Shown here one piece after another: positions 17,164 through 25,718 of a stretch of DNA of 34,620 bases. The position numbers and the translations under genes were made by a program. This stretch comes from CAYMRB01 sp964392615 (GTDB taxonomy: Bacteria > Planctomycetota > UBA8108): NCBI GenBank assembly GCA_964392615.1, contig CAYMRB010000045.1, positions 1 through 34,620 of the forward strand, written 5' to 3'. Position 1 is the first letter of the stretch. Each line of letters starts with the position of its first letter. The notes beneath the pieces are model-generated. The model had not been told where the DNA came from. It ran no database searches and was given only the letters and a program-made list of their open reading frames with translations.

Positions 17164-18588
17164 TTGGGTGGACTCTTTGGTGTTGCGGCCAAGGCAGATT
17201 GTGTGGCGGATCTCTTCTACGGCACGGACTATCACTCGCACCTCGGCACTTGCCGTGGCGGGCTCGTGGTGAGGAACCCGGACGGCTTCACGCGTTCGAT
17301 CAAGGACATCACGAATGCCCAATTCCGAAGCAAGTTCGAGGACGAGCTCGGCTCGTTCCGGGGCTCGGCGGGCATCGGCGTGATCAGCGACTTCGAGGAT
17401 CAGCCGCTGATCATCGGCTCGCACCTCGGGACGTACGCGTTGGCTACCGTCGGCAAGGTTCACAATCTGGACACTCTCGCCGCTCGCGCGTTCAAGGGGC
17501 GGAGTACGCACTTCTCGGAGATGAGCGGCAATGCCGTCAACCCGACGGAGTTGGTGGCGACGCTAATCAATCAGGAGGACAGCTTCGAGGCGGGTATCCG
17601 CAGCGCGCACGCCGCGATCGAGGGCTCCTGCACATTGCTGCTGTTGACCGAGGATCGGCTGATCGCCGCTCGCGACCGACTGGGCCGCACGCCTCTCGCC
17701 GTCGGCACGAAACCGGATGCCCACGCCGTCACTCTCGAGACGTCCGCGCTGCCGAACCTCGGGTACGAGTTGCTGCGACAGCTCGGCCCCGGAGAGATCG
17801 TTCGGCTGAGCGCGGACGGTGTCGAGCAGCTGTCCCCTCCGGGCGACGACATGCAGATCTGCACGTTCCTGTGGGTCTACTACGGATATCCGGCGTCGAG
17901 CTATGAGGGCGTCAATGCCGAGGTGGCGCGAAACCGCTGTGGTGCCGCGTTGGCCCGAGCCGACGACGTCGAGGTCGATATCGTCGCGAGCATTCCGGAC
18001 TCGGGAACGGGTCACGCCATCGGCTACGCCAACGAGGCGGGCGTCCCGTATGCTCGTCCGTACGTCAAGTACACGCCGACGTGGCCGCGGAGCTTCATGC
18101 CCCAGGAGCAGCGCATTCGCGATCTCGTGGCGCGGATGAAGCTCATTCCCGTGCGCGAGCTCGTCGACGGGCGGCGTCTCCTTTTCTGCGAGGATTCGAT
18201 CGTTCGCGGCACGCAGCTCAAGGAAAACACCGAGCGACTCTACGCTGACGGCGCGAAGGAAGTGCACGTTCGTCCGGCGTGCCCGCCGCTGGTCTTCGGT
18301 TGCAAGTTCCTCAACTTTTCGCGGTCGAGATCGGAGCTCGACCTCGCGGCCCGTCGGGCCATTCAAGAGCTCGAGGGCGATTCCGACAAGAACCTGGACG
18401 AGTACACGAACGAGGAATCCGATCGGTATGCGGCGATGGTCGATCGCATCGGTGCGCGGCTCGAGCTGAGCTCGCTGCGATACCAAAAGCTGAGCGACCT
18501 GGTCGATGCGGTCGGCGTGCCTCAGGAGCGGCTGTGCACCTACTGCTGGACGGGCTCGGAAGGCTGCGGCGGGTGCGCCGGTAGCTGA
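17164..18588 (+). CDS. purF: PurF-family amidophosphoribosyltransferase homologue lacking the N-terminal catalytic Cys
   Basis: 474 residues from TTG 17164. The family transfers ammonia from glutamine to PRPP in the first step of purine synthesis. Residues 1-230 form the Ntn glutaminase fold, but the chain begins M-G-G-L-F-G where active PurF begins M-C-G-I-F-G, so the nucleophile is Gly. The phosphoribosyltransferase half is intact: IPDSGTGHAIGYANEAG (277-293) and the PRPP loop EDSIVRGT (343-350). Cys233, Cys380, Cys458 and Cys461 (C-T-Y-C-W-T-G) fall where the four [4Fe-4S] ligands of Bacillus-type PurF lie; Cys468 and Cys471 are extra. It may use free ammonia, rely on another glutaminase, or do a different job. 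Similar Cys-less forms starting MGGxFG occur in other bacteria, so this is a subfamily and not a sequencing error. It is divergent from the M20 gene. Confidence 0.85.
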   Translation: MGGLFGVAAKADCVADLFYGTDYHSHLGTCRGGLVVRNPDGFTRSIKDITNAQFRSKFEDELGSFRGSAGIGVISDFEDQPLIIGSHLGTYALATVGKVHNLDTLAARAFKGRSTHFSEMSGNAVNPTELVATLINQEDSFEAGIRSAHAAIEGSCTLLLLTEDRLIAARDRLGRTPLAVGTKPDAHAVTLETSALPNLGYELLRQLGPGEIVRLSADGVEQLSPPGDDMQICTFLWVYYGYPASSYEGVNAEVARNRCGAALARADDVEVDIVASIPDSGTGHAIGYANEAGVPYARPYVKYTPTWPRSFMPQEQRIRDLVARMKLIPVRELVDGRRLLFCEDSIVRGTQLKENTERLYADGAKEVHVRPACPPLVFGCKFLNFSRSRSELDLAARRAIQELEGDSDKNLDEYTNEESDRYAAMVDRIGARLELSSLRYQKLSDLVDAVGVPQERLCTYCWTGSEGCGGCAGS

Positions 18589-18769
18589 GCCACGTCTTCG
18601 AGGCGCGAAGCGCTGAATCGCGGTCGAGCGAGTCGCGACGAGTTCTGAGCGGACGGACGCCGGCGCAGGACTCCGGTGGCCCATGGAGTTCGAGCGCTCG
18701 CCGGGATACCCTCTTCGGGCAGGCCTCCCTTGTTCAACGGACAGCTAGGGATCGCCGGTACCATCGACG

Positions 18770-21700
18770 ATGCAGCAACTCGGACAGCAGGAAGAAGGAC
18801 TCCGCGCCCGACTGCTCGACCTGTCCCCGGACGGCGAGATCGTCGATCGGGGTGTCGTCGACGAATGGCTCGAGGCGCGTAAGGGCAGCGTCCAGCGGCT
18901 GCTCGATGCGCCGCGCGATGTGGCGCAGAGGCAACTGACCGAGGAGCTCGACGACATCGAGACGCTGATGCAGCGCCTCGAGGAAGGCGGCAAGAACGAC
19001 CGCGAGCGCTCGCTGCGCTTGGCCGTCGAGCTCGGTCAGCGACTGCGCTGGGTGCTCTGGCTCGGCGACGTCCTCAGCGAGGAGCTCACCGCCGATCCCC
19101 TCGCGCTGGTCGAGCAGGAGCTCGACCGAGCGCAGGCGCGCGGCCAGGAGCTGTCGCGGCTCGACGATGAGTTCCGAGCGCGCTCGGGTGCCATCCAGCG
19201 AACCGTCGATCGCGAGCGGCACGAGTTCCTGCGCGCGCGCCTGGCGCGTTTTCTACGCACTCTGCCAGCCGACGGCGAGGATTGCAGTGACGAGGGGACG
19301 GTCGCCGGGGCCATCCGGTGCTGGCTGACGGTCGCCGAGAGCTATCAGCTCGAAGCGCGAACGATCACGGCCGTGCTCGTCGGGCGCGTACCGCGGTCGA
19401 CGTCCAGCGCGGCTGTTGATCGCACCCTGGCACAATTGCGGGAGACGCGCGAGCAGAGGCTCGCGGCGTGCATCGAGGCCACGGCCCGGCTCGACGTCGC
19501 GGACGTCGCGGAGCTCGCCCGCATCGCGATCACGGATCTCGTCGACGAGTCGGGCCTCGTCCTCTCGGAGGGCGGAGCAATCTCGTCGGACGTGCGCGCC
19601 GAGCTCCTGCGCCTGCTCCGGGGGCGCATCGACGATCTGCTGCGCGTGCTGTCGCCGCAGGCGAAGAAGGTCCTTCGCAGCGACGAACTACCGGCCGACG
19701 TGCAGACGCGGTTCCGACGTCAGTACAGGCAGCTTTCGAAGACGCGCAAGCAGACGATCAACGCGACGGGCGAGAACCGCGTACAGAGACGCGTCGAGGC
19801 GGCGTTCGGGGCCGTCTGGGCGCGGCGGTTCGAAAACCTCGTGATGGTGCTGATCTTCGCGTTCATCGGCATGGTGTTCCTCGAGTGGCGCCTGCCGAAG
19901 GACATCGTGTGGATTGCCGGGCTGTTCACCGACAACCCGCGAACCGTCGCGATGTGGAGCGCGGTGGTGGACCAGGCGTTGCACTTCTTCCACTACTTCG
20001 ACATCGCGTTCTGCATCGTCTTCCAGATCGACTTCTTCGGGCGGTGGTACTTCTCCGGCTTCGGTGGGCGCTATTTCCTGCGCCACTTCTTCCTCGAGAG
20101 CCTGCCGGCTCTGCCGTACGGATTCCTGCTCTACACCCTCACGCCGACACACGTCGAGGGCGGCCAGGTCGTGTTCCTCGTGCGGCTGCTGCGAGTGCGT
20201 GCGATCGCCCGCATGCGCGGCCTGATCCTCATCGTCGTGCGGCTCATCCGCGTGATCACGTTTCTCGTACGAGGCGTCGATCGCACCGTCGAGCGCTATC
20301 GCCACCTGCTCGATCGCGACGTCGTGCTGTTCGATCCGGACCCGCTGGGCGACGCGCCGGAGTCGCCGATTCGCCGCCGCATGCTCGGGCTCGAGTCGCG
20401 CCGGCAGCGGTTCCTGCGCAACTTCTACGCGGACATGCCGTGGGCCGAGCGCGCGCAGTTCCTGCCCGGCCACGTCGCGGCGCTCGGCGCCGAAGCGAGA
20501 ATGACCGCCACGATGGAGCTGCCGTATCGACGTGCGGTCGACCCGACGCGCGGCGAGGTGCACCTCGAACGCATCATTCACGGCTTCCTCGACTGCGACG
20601 TCGCACGCGCGCTGAGCTTCCTCGGACGCGACGGCGCACAGCGCATGGCGCGGTTCCTTCGGTTCTTCGACTTCCCACTGATCCGCAAGGCACCGTTCAT
20701 CCGTCGGTTGATCCCCGCGGCGCGGGTCCTCAATCCGGCGGAAGCGGTCAGTGCCGCGGCGAACGCGGTCGGCGAGCTCCTGCAGGAGGTCCTCGGCGTG
20801 CTGCGGTTCTGGGGCGATCTGTCGGGCATCACGACCGGCCCGCAGATTCTCGACCGGATCGCGACCGCGGTCGTCCTCGCGTCGAAGCGTCCGGCGGTAC
20901 GGCTACTGCTCTTCGGGATGCTGTTCCTGATCTTCTACCTGTTCGCGCTGCAGCTCGAATTCCAGTTCCTCAAGGACCTCGCCGGAGGTATCAAGAGCAT
21001 TCTCGGTTGGCCGTTCGTCATCCTCGGCTCGATCTGTCTGATCTTCCTCGCGACCGGCCTGTGGATGAAGCGCATCGCGGGCGAGGCGCTCGGGCAGTTA
21101 TTGCGCGTCGCCGACTCGCAGTTCTATCCGCTTCTGAAGGCGCGCAAGTACCTGACGCTGCGCCAGGACATGGAGTCGTTCTATCGCTCCGTGCTGCTGC
21201 CCGAGTGTCGCTTGCGCTTCGGTGACGAGGTCGACCGCGATGATGTCATCGGCTTCCTCGCCGAGCCGTTCGAGTCGCGCGCGCGATTCGTGCCTCGGTC
21301 GAGGCGGCCGGCGGACAGCCAGCTCGCGACGCTGTCGGAGGAGCGGGACGTCATCGCGCTGCACTATCGCGACTGGCTCGACGGCCCCGTGCTGCACCGC
21401 TCGGATGACAAGACCTCTGGCCAGCTGCTCGGCGACTTGACGCTGCAGGAGCTTCGAACCCGCGTCCTGGCCTTCGACAAGAGACGGCTGAAGCGGCTGC
21501 GCAAGCTCGATCTCGAGCGCGGCGGAGCGCTCAACCTCGGGCCGTACTTCTGGTTCCGGTTCATCACCGAGAGCCTCGCGATCGAGACCGCGAAGCTGAT
21601 CATGGAGTACAACATCCGCTGCATTCCGGCAGGGCGTCGTCACCTCGCGTCGAAGGAGGCCCTCGAGAGCTTCGAGTCGTTCGTCGTCGAACGCAACGGA

Positions 21701-22960
21701 AGCAGGGACGGCGGACAGCGGCGGCGGTCCCGCACGCAGCGGTTCTCGTTCGGTGACGAGCTGATGACGGGCAGCTTCACGGCGTTCGACTTCCTCGGGC
21801 CGAGCCCGGAGAGCGACGAGGCCGTGTGCAGTCGCTACGGCGACGAGGTGCTCGAGTGTCTGCGGCGCGATCGCCGCGGCGTCGTGCGCGACATCTTCGG
21901 CACGCGGCCGTACCACCTTCTGCCGCGCGAGCAGCGCGTGTTCAACCCGTATCAGCTCTATCGCAAGTATCTCGGCGGCGCCAAGATCCTGCTGCTGCCG
22001 CTGACCCTCGTGTTCGGTCTCCTCCGCGTCAGCTTCGCCGGCATCCGCCATGTATCGGGGCTCATCGATGAGGTGCTTGGCCGCAAGAAGGTGCTGCGCA
22101 GCCAATTGAGCCGGGTCGCCGGGTTCGACGTCGCGGTCCGCAAGATCAACCGCATGCGCAAGCCGTTCTATATGGAAGCGCTCTGGCTGCGTGCGGCGGT
22201 CGACGTCGAGTACCTCGGCCTGCGCCTTCCCGGCGTATCGCGCGATGGCGAGTGCGCGAGTTGGAAGGAAGACCTCGACTACATCGGGGCGCTGCAGGCG
22301 GAGCGCAAGCCGCTGCGGGAGCTGCGCAACCGCGCCGTCAAGGACTTCAGGCGTTTCCGCAATCTGCTGACGGAGCGCGGCTGGAGCGGTGCCCGCCTGG
22401 ACCGAATTCTCGATGAGATCGACCCTTCCGGGAAGCTCTGTGCGCGTCGCGGCGAGGTTGTCCGGGCGCTCGTCACCGCCTACGTCACGGACCACCGATC
22501 GTTACGTTCGCTGGTGACCGCGGCCGCCAAGACGCGCAAGTTCGCCATGCGTTCGCTGGGCGAGGAACGACCGGGCTGGTGGAAGCGTCTCGAGGCCGTC
22601 GTCGTCACGCGGCTCTTCGCGCGTGCGACAACGAGAAGACGGCGACAGTTGTTCGACGAGTACGCGGGGCGGCACGCATACGTTCGCGACCTACCTGCCG
22701 AGAAGCGCGAGCAGCTTTGGGGGGCCTTCGTGATGGCCGATCGCGCCGTCGAGGAGAACTGGAGGCTGACGGTCGAAGCCGAGTCGGTGGACGAGAGCGG
22801 CGAGGACCGAGTCTTACGCGTCTTGAAGGAAGTCGCTTGCGAGTACGCCGCGTGGACACGGCGGCTCGTCACCGTTCGTACGGTCCAGACGTTGACCGTG
22901 CTCGACATCCGCAGCTATCGCGACATGGTGTGGGACGTCGGCGAGTACGCGGACGACTGA
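18770..22960 (+). CDS. 1396-aa membrane protein with a voltage-sensor-like S1-S4 segment, unassigned family
   Basis: Start at ATG 18770 (MQQLGQQEEG); the ribosome site is weak. Residues 1-340 are soluble, helical and charged, probably coiled-coil. Membrane segments are visible at about 355-373 (LVMVLIFAFIGMVFLEW), 405-425 (HFFHYFDIAFCIVFQIDFF) and 437-458, then an Arg-patterned helix at 468-500: VRLLRVRAIARMRG followed by VVRLIRVITFLVRG. Acidic residues in the second segment (Asp411, Asp421) and the FFGRW after it match the S2-S3 pattern of voltage sensors. No K+ or Na+ selectivity filter was found. Two further membrane helices lie near 709-728 and 743-765. The remaining ~630 residues are cytoplasmic-looking, with GPYFWFRFITESLAIETAKL (residues ~925) as the most family-like block. 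It stands alone between the PurF-like gene and a convergent small gene. The gene is certain and the function is unknown. Confidence 0.85.
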   Translation: MQQLGQQEEGLRARLLDLSPDGEIVDRGVVDEWLEARKGSVQRLLDAPRDVAQRQLTEELDDIETLMQRLEEGGKNDRERSLRLAVELGQRLRWVLWLGDVLSEELTADPLALVEQELDRAQARGQELSRLDDEFRARSGAIQRTVDRERHEFLRARLARFLRTLPADGEDCSDEGTVAGAIRCWLTVAESYQLEARTITAVLVGRVPRSTSSAAVDRTLAQLRETREQRLAACIEATARLDVADVAELARIAITDLVDESGLVLSEGGAISSDVRAELLRLLRGRIDDLLRVLSPQAKKVLRSDELPADVQTRFRRQYRQLSKTRKQTINATGENRVQRRVEAAFGAVWARRFENLVMVLIFAFIGMVFLEWRLPKDIVWIAGLFTDNPRTVAMWSAVVDQALHFFHYFDIAFCIVFQIDFFGRWYFSGFGGRYFLRHFFLESLPALPYGFLLYTLTPTHVEGGQVVFLVRLLRVRAIARMRGLILIVVRLIRVITFLVRGVDRTVERYRHLLDRDVVLFDPDPLGDAPESPIRRRMLGLESRRQRFLRNFYADMPWAERAQFLPGHVAALGAEARMTATMELPYRRAVDPTRGEVHLERIIHGFLDCDVARALSFLGRDGAQRMARFLRFFDFPLIRKAPFIRRLIPAARVLNPAEAVSAAANAVGELLQEVLGVLRFWGDLSGITTGPQILDRIATAVVLASKRPAVRLLLFGMLFLIFYLFALQLEFQFLKDLAGGIKSILGWPFVILGSICLIFLATGLWMKRIAGEALGQLLRVADSQFYPLLKARKYLTLRQDMESFYRSVLLPECRLRFGDEVDRDDVIGFLAEPFESRARFVPRSRRPADSQLATLSEERDVIALHYRDWLDGPVLHRSDDKTSGQLLGDLTLQELRTRVLAFDKRRLKRLRKLDLERGGALNLGPYFWFRFITESLAIETAKLIMEYNIRCIPAGRRHLASKEALESFESFVVERNGSRDGGQRRRSRTQRFSFGDELMTGSFTAFDFLGPSPESDEAVCSRYGDEVLECLRRDRRGVVRDIFGTRPYHLLPREQRVFNPYQLYRKYLGGAKILLLPLTLVFGLLRVSFAGIRHVSGLIDEVLGRKKVLRSQLSRVAGFDVAVRKINRMRKPFYMEALWLRAAVDVEYLGLRLPGVSRDGECASWKEDLDYIGALQAERKPLRELRNRAVKDFRRFRNLLTERGWSGARLDRILDEIDPSGKLCARRGEVVRALVTAYVTDHRSLRSLVTAAAKTRKFAMRSLGEERPGWWKRLEAVVVTRLFARATTRRRRQLFDEYAGRHAYVRDLPAEKREQLWGAFVMADRAVEENWRLTVEAESVDESGEDRVLRVLKEVACEYAAWTRRLVTVRTVQTLTVLDIRSYRDMVWDVGEYADD

Positions 22961-22987
22961 GGCATGGGTTGGCCGGGAGGGTTCGGC

Positions 22988-23053
22988 ACGGTCCTCGAAG
23001 ACCGTTCGGTCGGCAGCCCGTGCCCGCCGAGTCGGTGTCGGCCGCTTCGCGGC
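22988..23053. terminator. short hairpins between convergent genes, possible terminators
   Basis: Two small perfect stems lie in the 138-base gap: ACGGTC/GACCGT with a 6-base loop (22988-23005) and GCCGC/GCGGC with a TTC loop (23041-23053). Neither has a T-run, so this is weak evidence of a termination region serving both strands. Confidence 0.22.
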
Positions 23054-23098
23054 GGATCAACGCCGCATCGGCGGAAGCGTTGGCGATCTCGTCGGCCG

Positions 23099-23440
23099 CT
23101 AATCCGTCGCGTCGTCGCCGCGACGGCGGGTCAGGTTGAGCCCCTTTTCAACCTTCAGCGTGCCGGCGGTGCGGTCCCAGAACCAGTACTCGATCACGGC
23201 ATGCGATTGCCGTGAGAACGCGTAGGGACGGGGATGGCGCACGATTCCGAAGCGCACCCAGGCGATCTCGCCGTCGACTTCTTCGTGGTCGATCAGCACG
23301 CAGCGCGCCGCATGATGCGGCCGCAGCGAGGTGTCGCGCAGGATTTCGCCGGTACGAATCGCGCGTTCCAGGAGCCGGCGAGCGCGTCGTGTCTGACGGC
23401 GTCGGGCGATGCGCTGGCGTAGCCACTCTCGGAGTCTCAC
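23099..23440 (-). CDS. hypothetical basic protein, about 113 aa
   Basis: The minus-strand frame ending at TAG 23101-23099 has strong codon bias and protein-like sequence (VRLREWLRQRIARRRQ, then YAFSRQSHAVIEYWFWD and GTLKVEKGLNLTRRRG). The best start is GTG 23440; there is no strong ribosome site. Upstream the frame stays open but runs into the leader of the dockerin gene and loses coding character. An ATG at 23470 lies in another frame and would need a frameshift. The Arg-rich N-terminal half suggests a nucleic-acid or membrane-surface contact, but no family is recognised. It is divergent from the dockerin gene. Confidence 0.58.
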   Translation of the reverse strand: MRLREWLRQRIARRRQTRRARRLLERAIRTGEILRDTSLRPHHAARCVLIDHEEVDGEIAWVRFGIVRHPRPYAFSRQSHAVIEYWFWDRTAGTLKVEKGLNLTRRRGDDATD

Positions 23441-23695
23441 GGAGTTGTTCGGGTCGCTTTCGGGGCATCCGGCCCCTTGTCGGGGCGGCCGAGATCCCTC
23501 AAGTGCGAGGTTTCCGTACGCCTGATTGACGCGTATGATTGTACCCCCAGGGGAAAGGTAGGGACTGGCCGACGTGACTCGAATCGATCGAGAGGCGTCG
23601 GCCGTCCTGTCGCCGGTCGGCTTGGCGGCCGGGGGCCGGAGGTGTCGTGTGACTTGTATTCCCCCGTTCCCGTCGGGCCGAAGGAGAATCACCTG
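23441..23695. other. intergenic region between divergent genes; possible -10 element at 23534
   Basis: These 255 bases separate the small minus-strand gene from the dockerin gene. TATGAT at 23534-23539 is a good -10 match on the plus strand, but the hexamer 17 bases upstream (TTTCCG) is a poor -35. TACCCCCAGGGGAAAGG just after it contains the short palindrome CCCCAGGGG (from 23544), which could be an operator. AAGGAG at 23681-23686 is the ribosome site for the dockerin gene. No open frame here looks coding. Confidence 0.35.
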
Positions 23696-25552
23696 ATGCG
23701 GAGAAGTAGGCTGGCTGCGGCCTGTGTGGCGGTTGCGCTCCTGTTCCTGTCCTCGAACGTCATCGGACAAGGAGACACGTGCGCGGACGCCAGGGACATC
23801 GAGGCGGGTACGTTCTCGGGGAGCACGGAGGGAGCCTCGAGCGACGGCTCCGCGACGTGCGCGTCGTCCGATAACAGCCCGGACGAGTGGTTCCGGTTCA
23901 CGGCGCCGGAGGACGGCGTGCTGTCCGCCGAGACATGTGGCAATGACGACTACGACACGGCGCTGGCGATCTACTCCGATTGTCCCGGCGACGAGAGCAA
24001 CGAACTCGAGTGCAACGACGACTCGTGCGGCTTGCGGTCGCGGGTCTCGCATCGCGTGGACGCAGGCTCGAGCTACCTCATCCGCGTGTCGGGCTACAAC
24101 CGAGCCTCGGGCGAATACACGCTGAACGTCGCGTTCGGGCTGCCCCCGGAGCCGGGCGACGGCGCCGACATCGCGGCTGCGGCGACGGGTGCGATCAGTC
24201 AGGTCGGACGACTCGGGAGCACGGTCGCGCTATCGATGTCGTCGACTCTGTGCAATCTCGGCGACGAGGCGATCGACTGGTACGGCAACCCGAATCCGCG
24301 CCATCCGTTCCTGGTCTTCAACGTCTTCCGCGATCTCGACGGACGCATGGAGCAGATCGGCCAGTCGTGGATCAAGCATGGTTTCGCCGCGGCGCAGAGC
24401 TCCGGTCTTTGCGGAAACTTGCCGTGTGATCGCGACTCCAACGGAAACCTCGGTCCGGGCTGCGCCGACATCTACGGCTCGGGCACGAACGCGTCGCAGC
24501 GCAACATGGGGCCGCGGGACGAGGTGAACCCGTGGACCGGCGCCTTCGTCTACGAGGGCTCGCACCTCGACACGACGGGTACCACCCACAACCCGGTCGA
24601 GCATCGCCTGGCCGTCGACGATGCCGATCTCGATCGAGACGCCAATGAGGGCGCGCGGTACTTCCTCGAGCTCTACACGGTGTGCTACGACGACATCGAT
24701 CACGAGAACAGCGTCGGCTACCAGGAGTTCATGATCGCGAGCGGTGGGCCCGGAGGCACGTGGCGGTTCACGAATATCGACACGGTGGCGACGCAGGGAA
24801 CGAGTCTCGAAGCGTGGCCGGACGCTACGCGCACGACGATTCCGGAAGGCGATCTCGTGGAAGACGGCCGGGCCTACTGCTACGTTCGCGTTCGGGAGAA
24901 CGGCCCGAACAAGTGGCGCTACGAGTACGCCGTCTACAATCTCGACATGGCGCGCAACGTCGGCTCCTTCTCGGTGCCCATCAGCGATGGGGCCTTAGTC
25001 GAGAACATCGGCTTCCACGCGCCGGTATCCGACGACGACTACAGCAACGCTCCGTGGGCCTCGAATCGCGAGGGCGGGATGCTGACCTGGTCGACGACTC
25101 CGCACGAGGTGGACCCGCTCTCGAATCCGATACGGTGGGGATCCGCCTACAACTTCTGGTTCGACGCCGGCGCCCCGCCGACGGATAGCGAGGTGACGCT
25201 CGGCGTCTTCGACGGTGGCGGCACCCTATCGGGTCCTGCCGTCGGTCCGTCGAGCGACATCGTCGTCGAGACGGTTTTCCGCCGTTCGGACGCGGACGGG
25301 AACGGAGCGGTCGACATCACGGACCCCGTGACGATCCTGGGGACCCTATTCGCCGGCAGCGGTCCGCTCTCCTGTCCCGACGCGGCTGACGCGAACGACG
25401 ACAACGCGGTCGACGTGTCGGATGCGGTCTACACGCTCCTGTGGCTGTTCTCCGGAGGCGAAGCGCCGCCACCGCCAGGAGGGGATGAGTGTGGCGTCGA
25501 CGAGACTCCTTCGACGCTCGCGGCGTGCGTCTACGATTCGGGCAGCTGCTGA
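23696..25552 (+). CDS. secreted protein with N-terminal PPC domain and C-terminal dockerin-like EF-hand repeats
   Basis: 618 residues from ATG 23696, with AAGGAG ten bases upstream. The signal peptide is in MRRSRLAAACVAVALLFLSS, cleaved near residue 25. Residues about 27-135 match the bacterial pre-peptidase C-terminal (PPC) fold: DEWFRFTAPEDGVLSAETCG, YDTALAIYSDCP and SYLIRVSGYNRASGEYTLNV. The middle 400 residues are rich in Asp, Asn, Gly and aromatic residues, with several Cys pairs; the family is not recognised. Near 540-598 there are two calcium-loop repeats, DADGNGAVDITDPVTILGTL and DANDDNAVDVSDAVYTLLW, each followed by a hydrophobic helix. This is the dockerin-I-like tail that ends many planctomycete exported proteins. 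It closes with a Cys-containing tail (CGVDETPSTLAACVYDSGSC). Likely role: calcium-stabilised surface or extracellular protein, not clearly an enzyme. Confidence 0.85.
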   Translation: MRRSRLAAACVAVALLFLSSNVIGQGDTCADARDIEAGTFSGSTEGASSDGSATCASSDNSPDEWFRFTAPEDGVLSAETCGNDDYDTALAIYSDCPGDESNELECNDDSCGLRSRVSHRVDAGSSYLIRVSGYNRASGEYTLNVAFGLPPEPGDGADIAAAATGAISQVGRLGSTVALSMSSTLCNLGDEAIDWYGNPNPRHPFLVFNVFRDLDGRMEQIGQSWIKHGFAAAQSSGLCGNLPCDRDSNGNLGPGCADIYGSGTNASQRNMGPRDEVNPWTGAFVYEGSHLDTTGTTHNPVEHRLAVDDADLDRDANEGARYFLELYTVCYDDIDHENSVGYQEFMIASGGPGGTWRFTNIDTVATQGTSLEAWPDATRTTIPEGDLVEDGRAYCYVRVRENGPNKWRYEYAVYNLDMARNVGSFSVPISDGALVENIGFHAPVSDDDYSNAPWASNREGGMLTWSTTPHEVDPLSNPIRWGSAYNFWFDAGAPPTDSEVTLGVFDGGGTLSGPAVGPSSDIVVETVFRRSDADGNGAVDITDPVTILGTLFAGSGPLSCPDAADANDDNAVDVSDAVYTLLWLFSGGEAPPPPGGDECGVDETPSTLAACVYDSGSC

Positions 25553-25577
25553 TCGCGGCGAATCGCCCTCTCCGTAC

Positions 25578-25628
25578 CGGGCGCGGATGGAAGCCTCAGC
25601 TCAGAACATTGGCTTCCGTCCGCGCCCG
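25578..25628 (+). terminator. 18-bp stem-loop after the dockerin gene, probable terminator
   Basis: 25578-25595 pairs with 25611-25628 over 18 positions (17 Watson-Crick pairs and one G-T wobble at 25588/25618) around a 15-base loop. It lies 25 bases after the stop at 25552. There is no T-run after it, so it is either a GC-type terminator or a 3' mRNA stabiliser. It is the strongest hairpin I found in the window. Confidence 0.65.
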
Positions 25629-25718
25629 TGGTGTAGGGTCGGGTAGCCTGGGCGCGTGGTGACGTGACGTCTCGGCCGTGCCGGGCGATCGGAGTCGATC
25701 GAAGTGAGGAGTCGGCGT

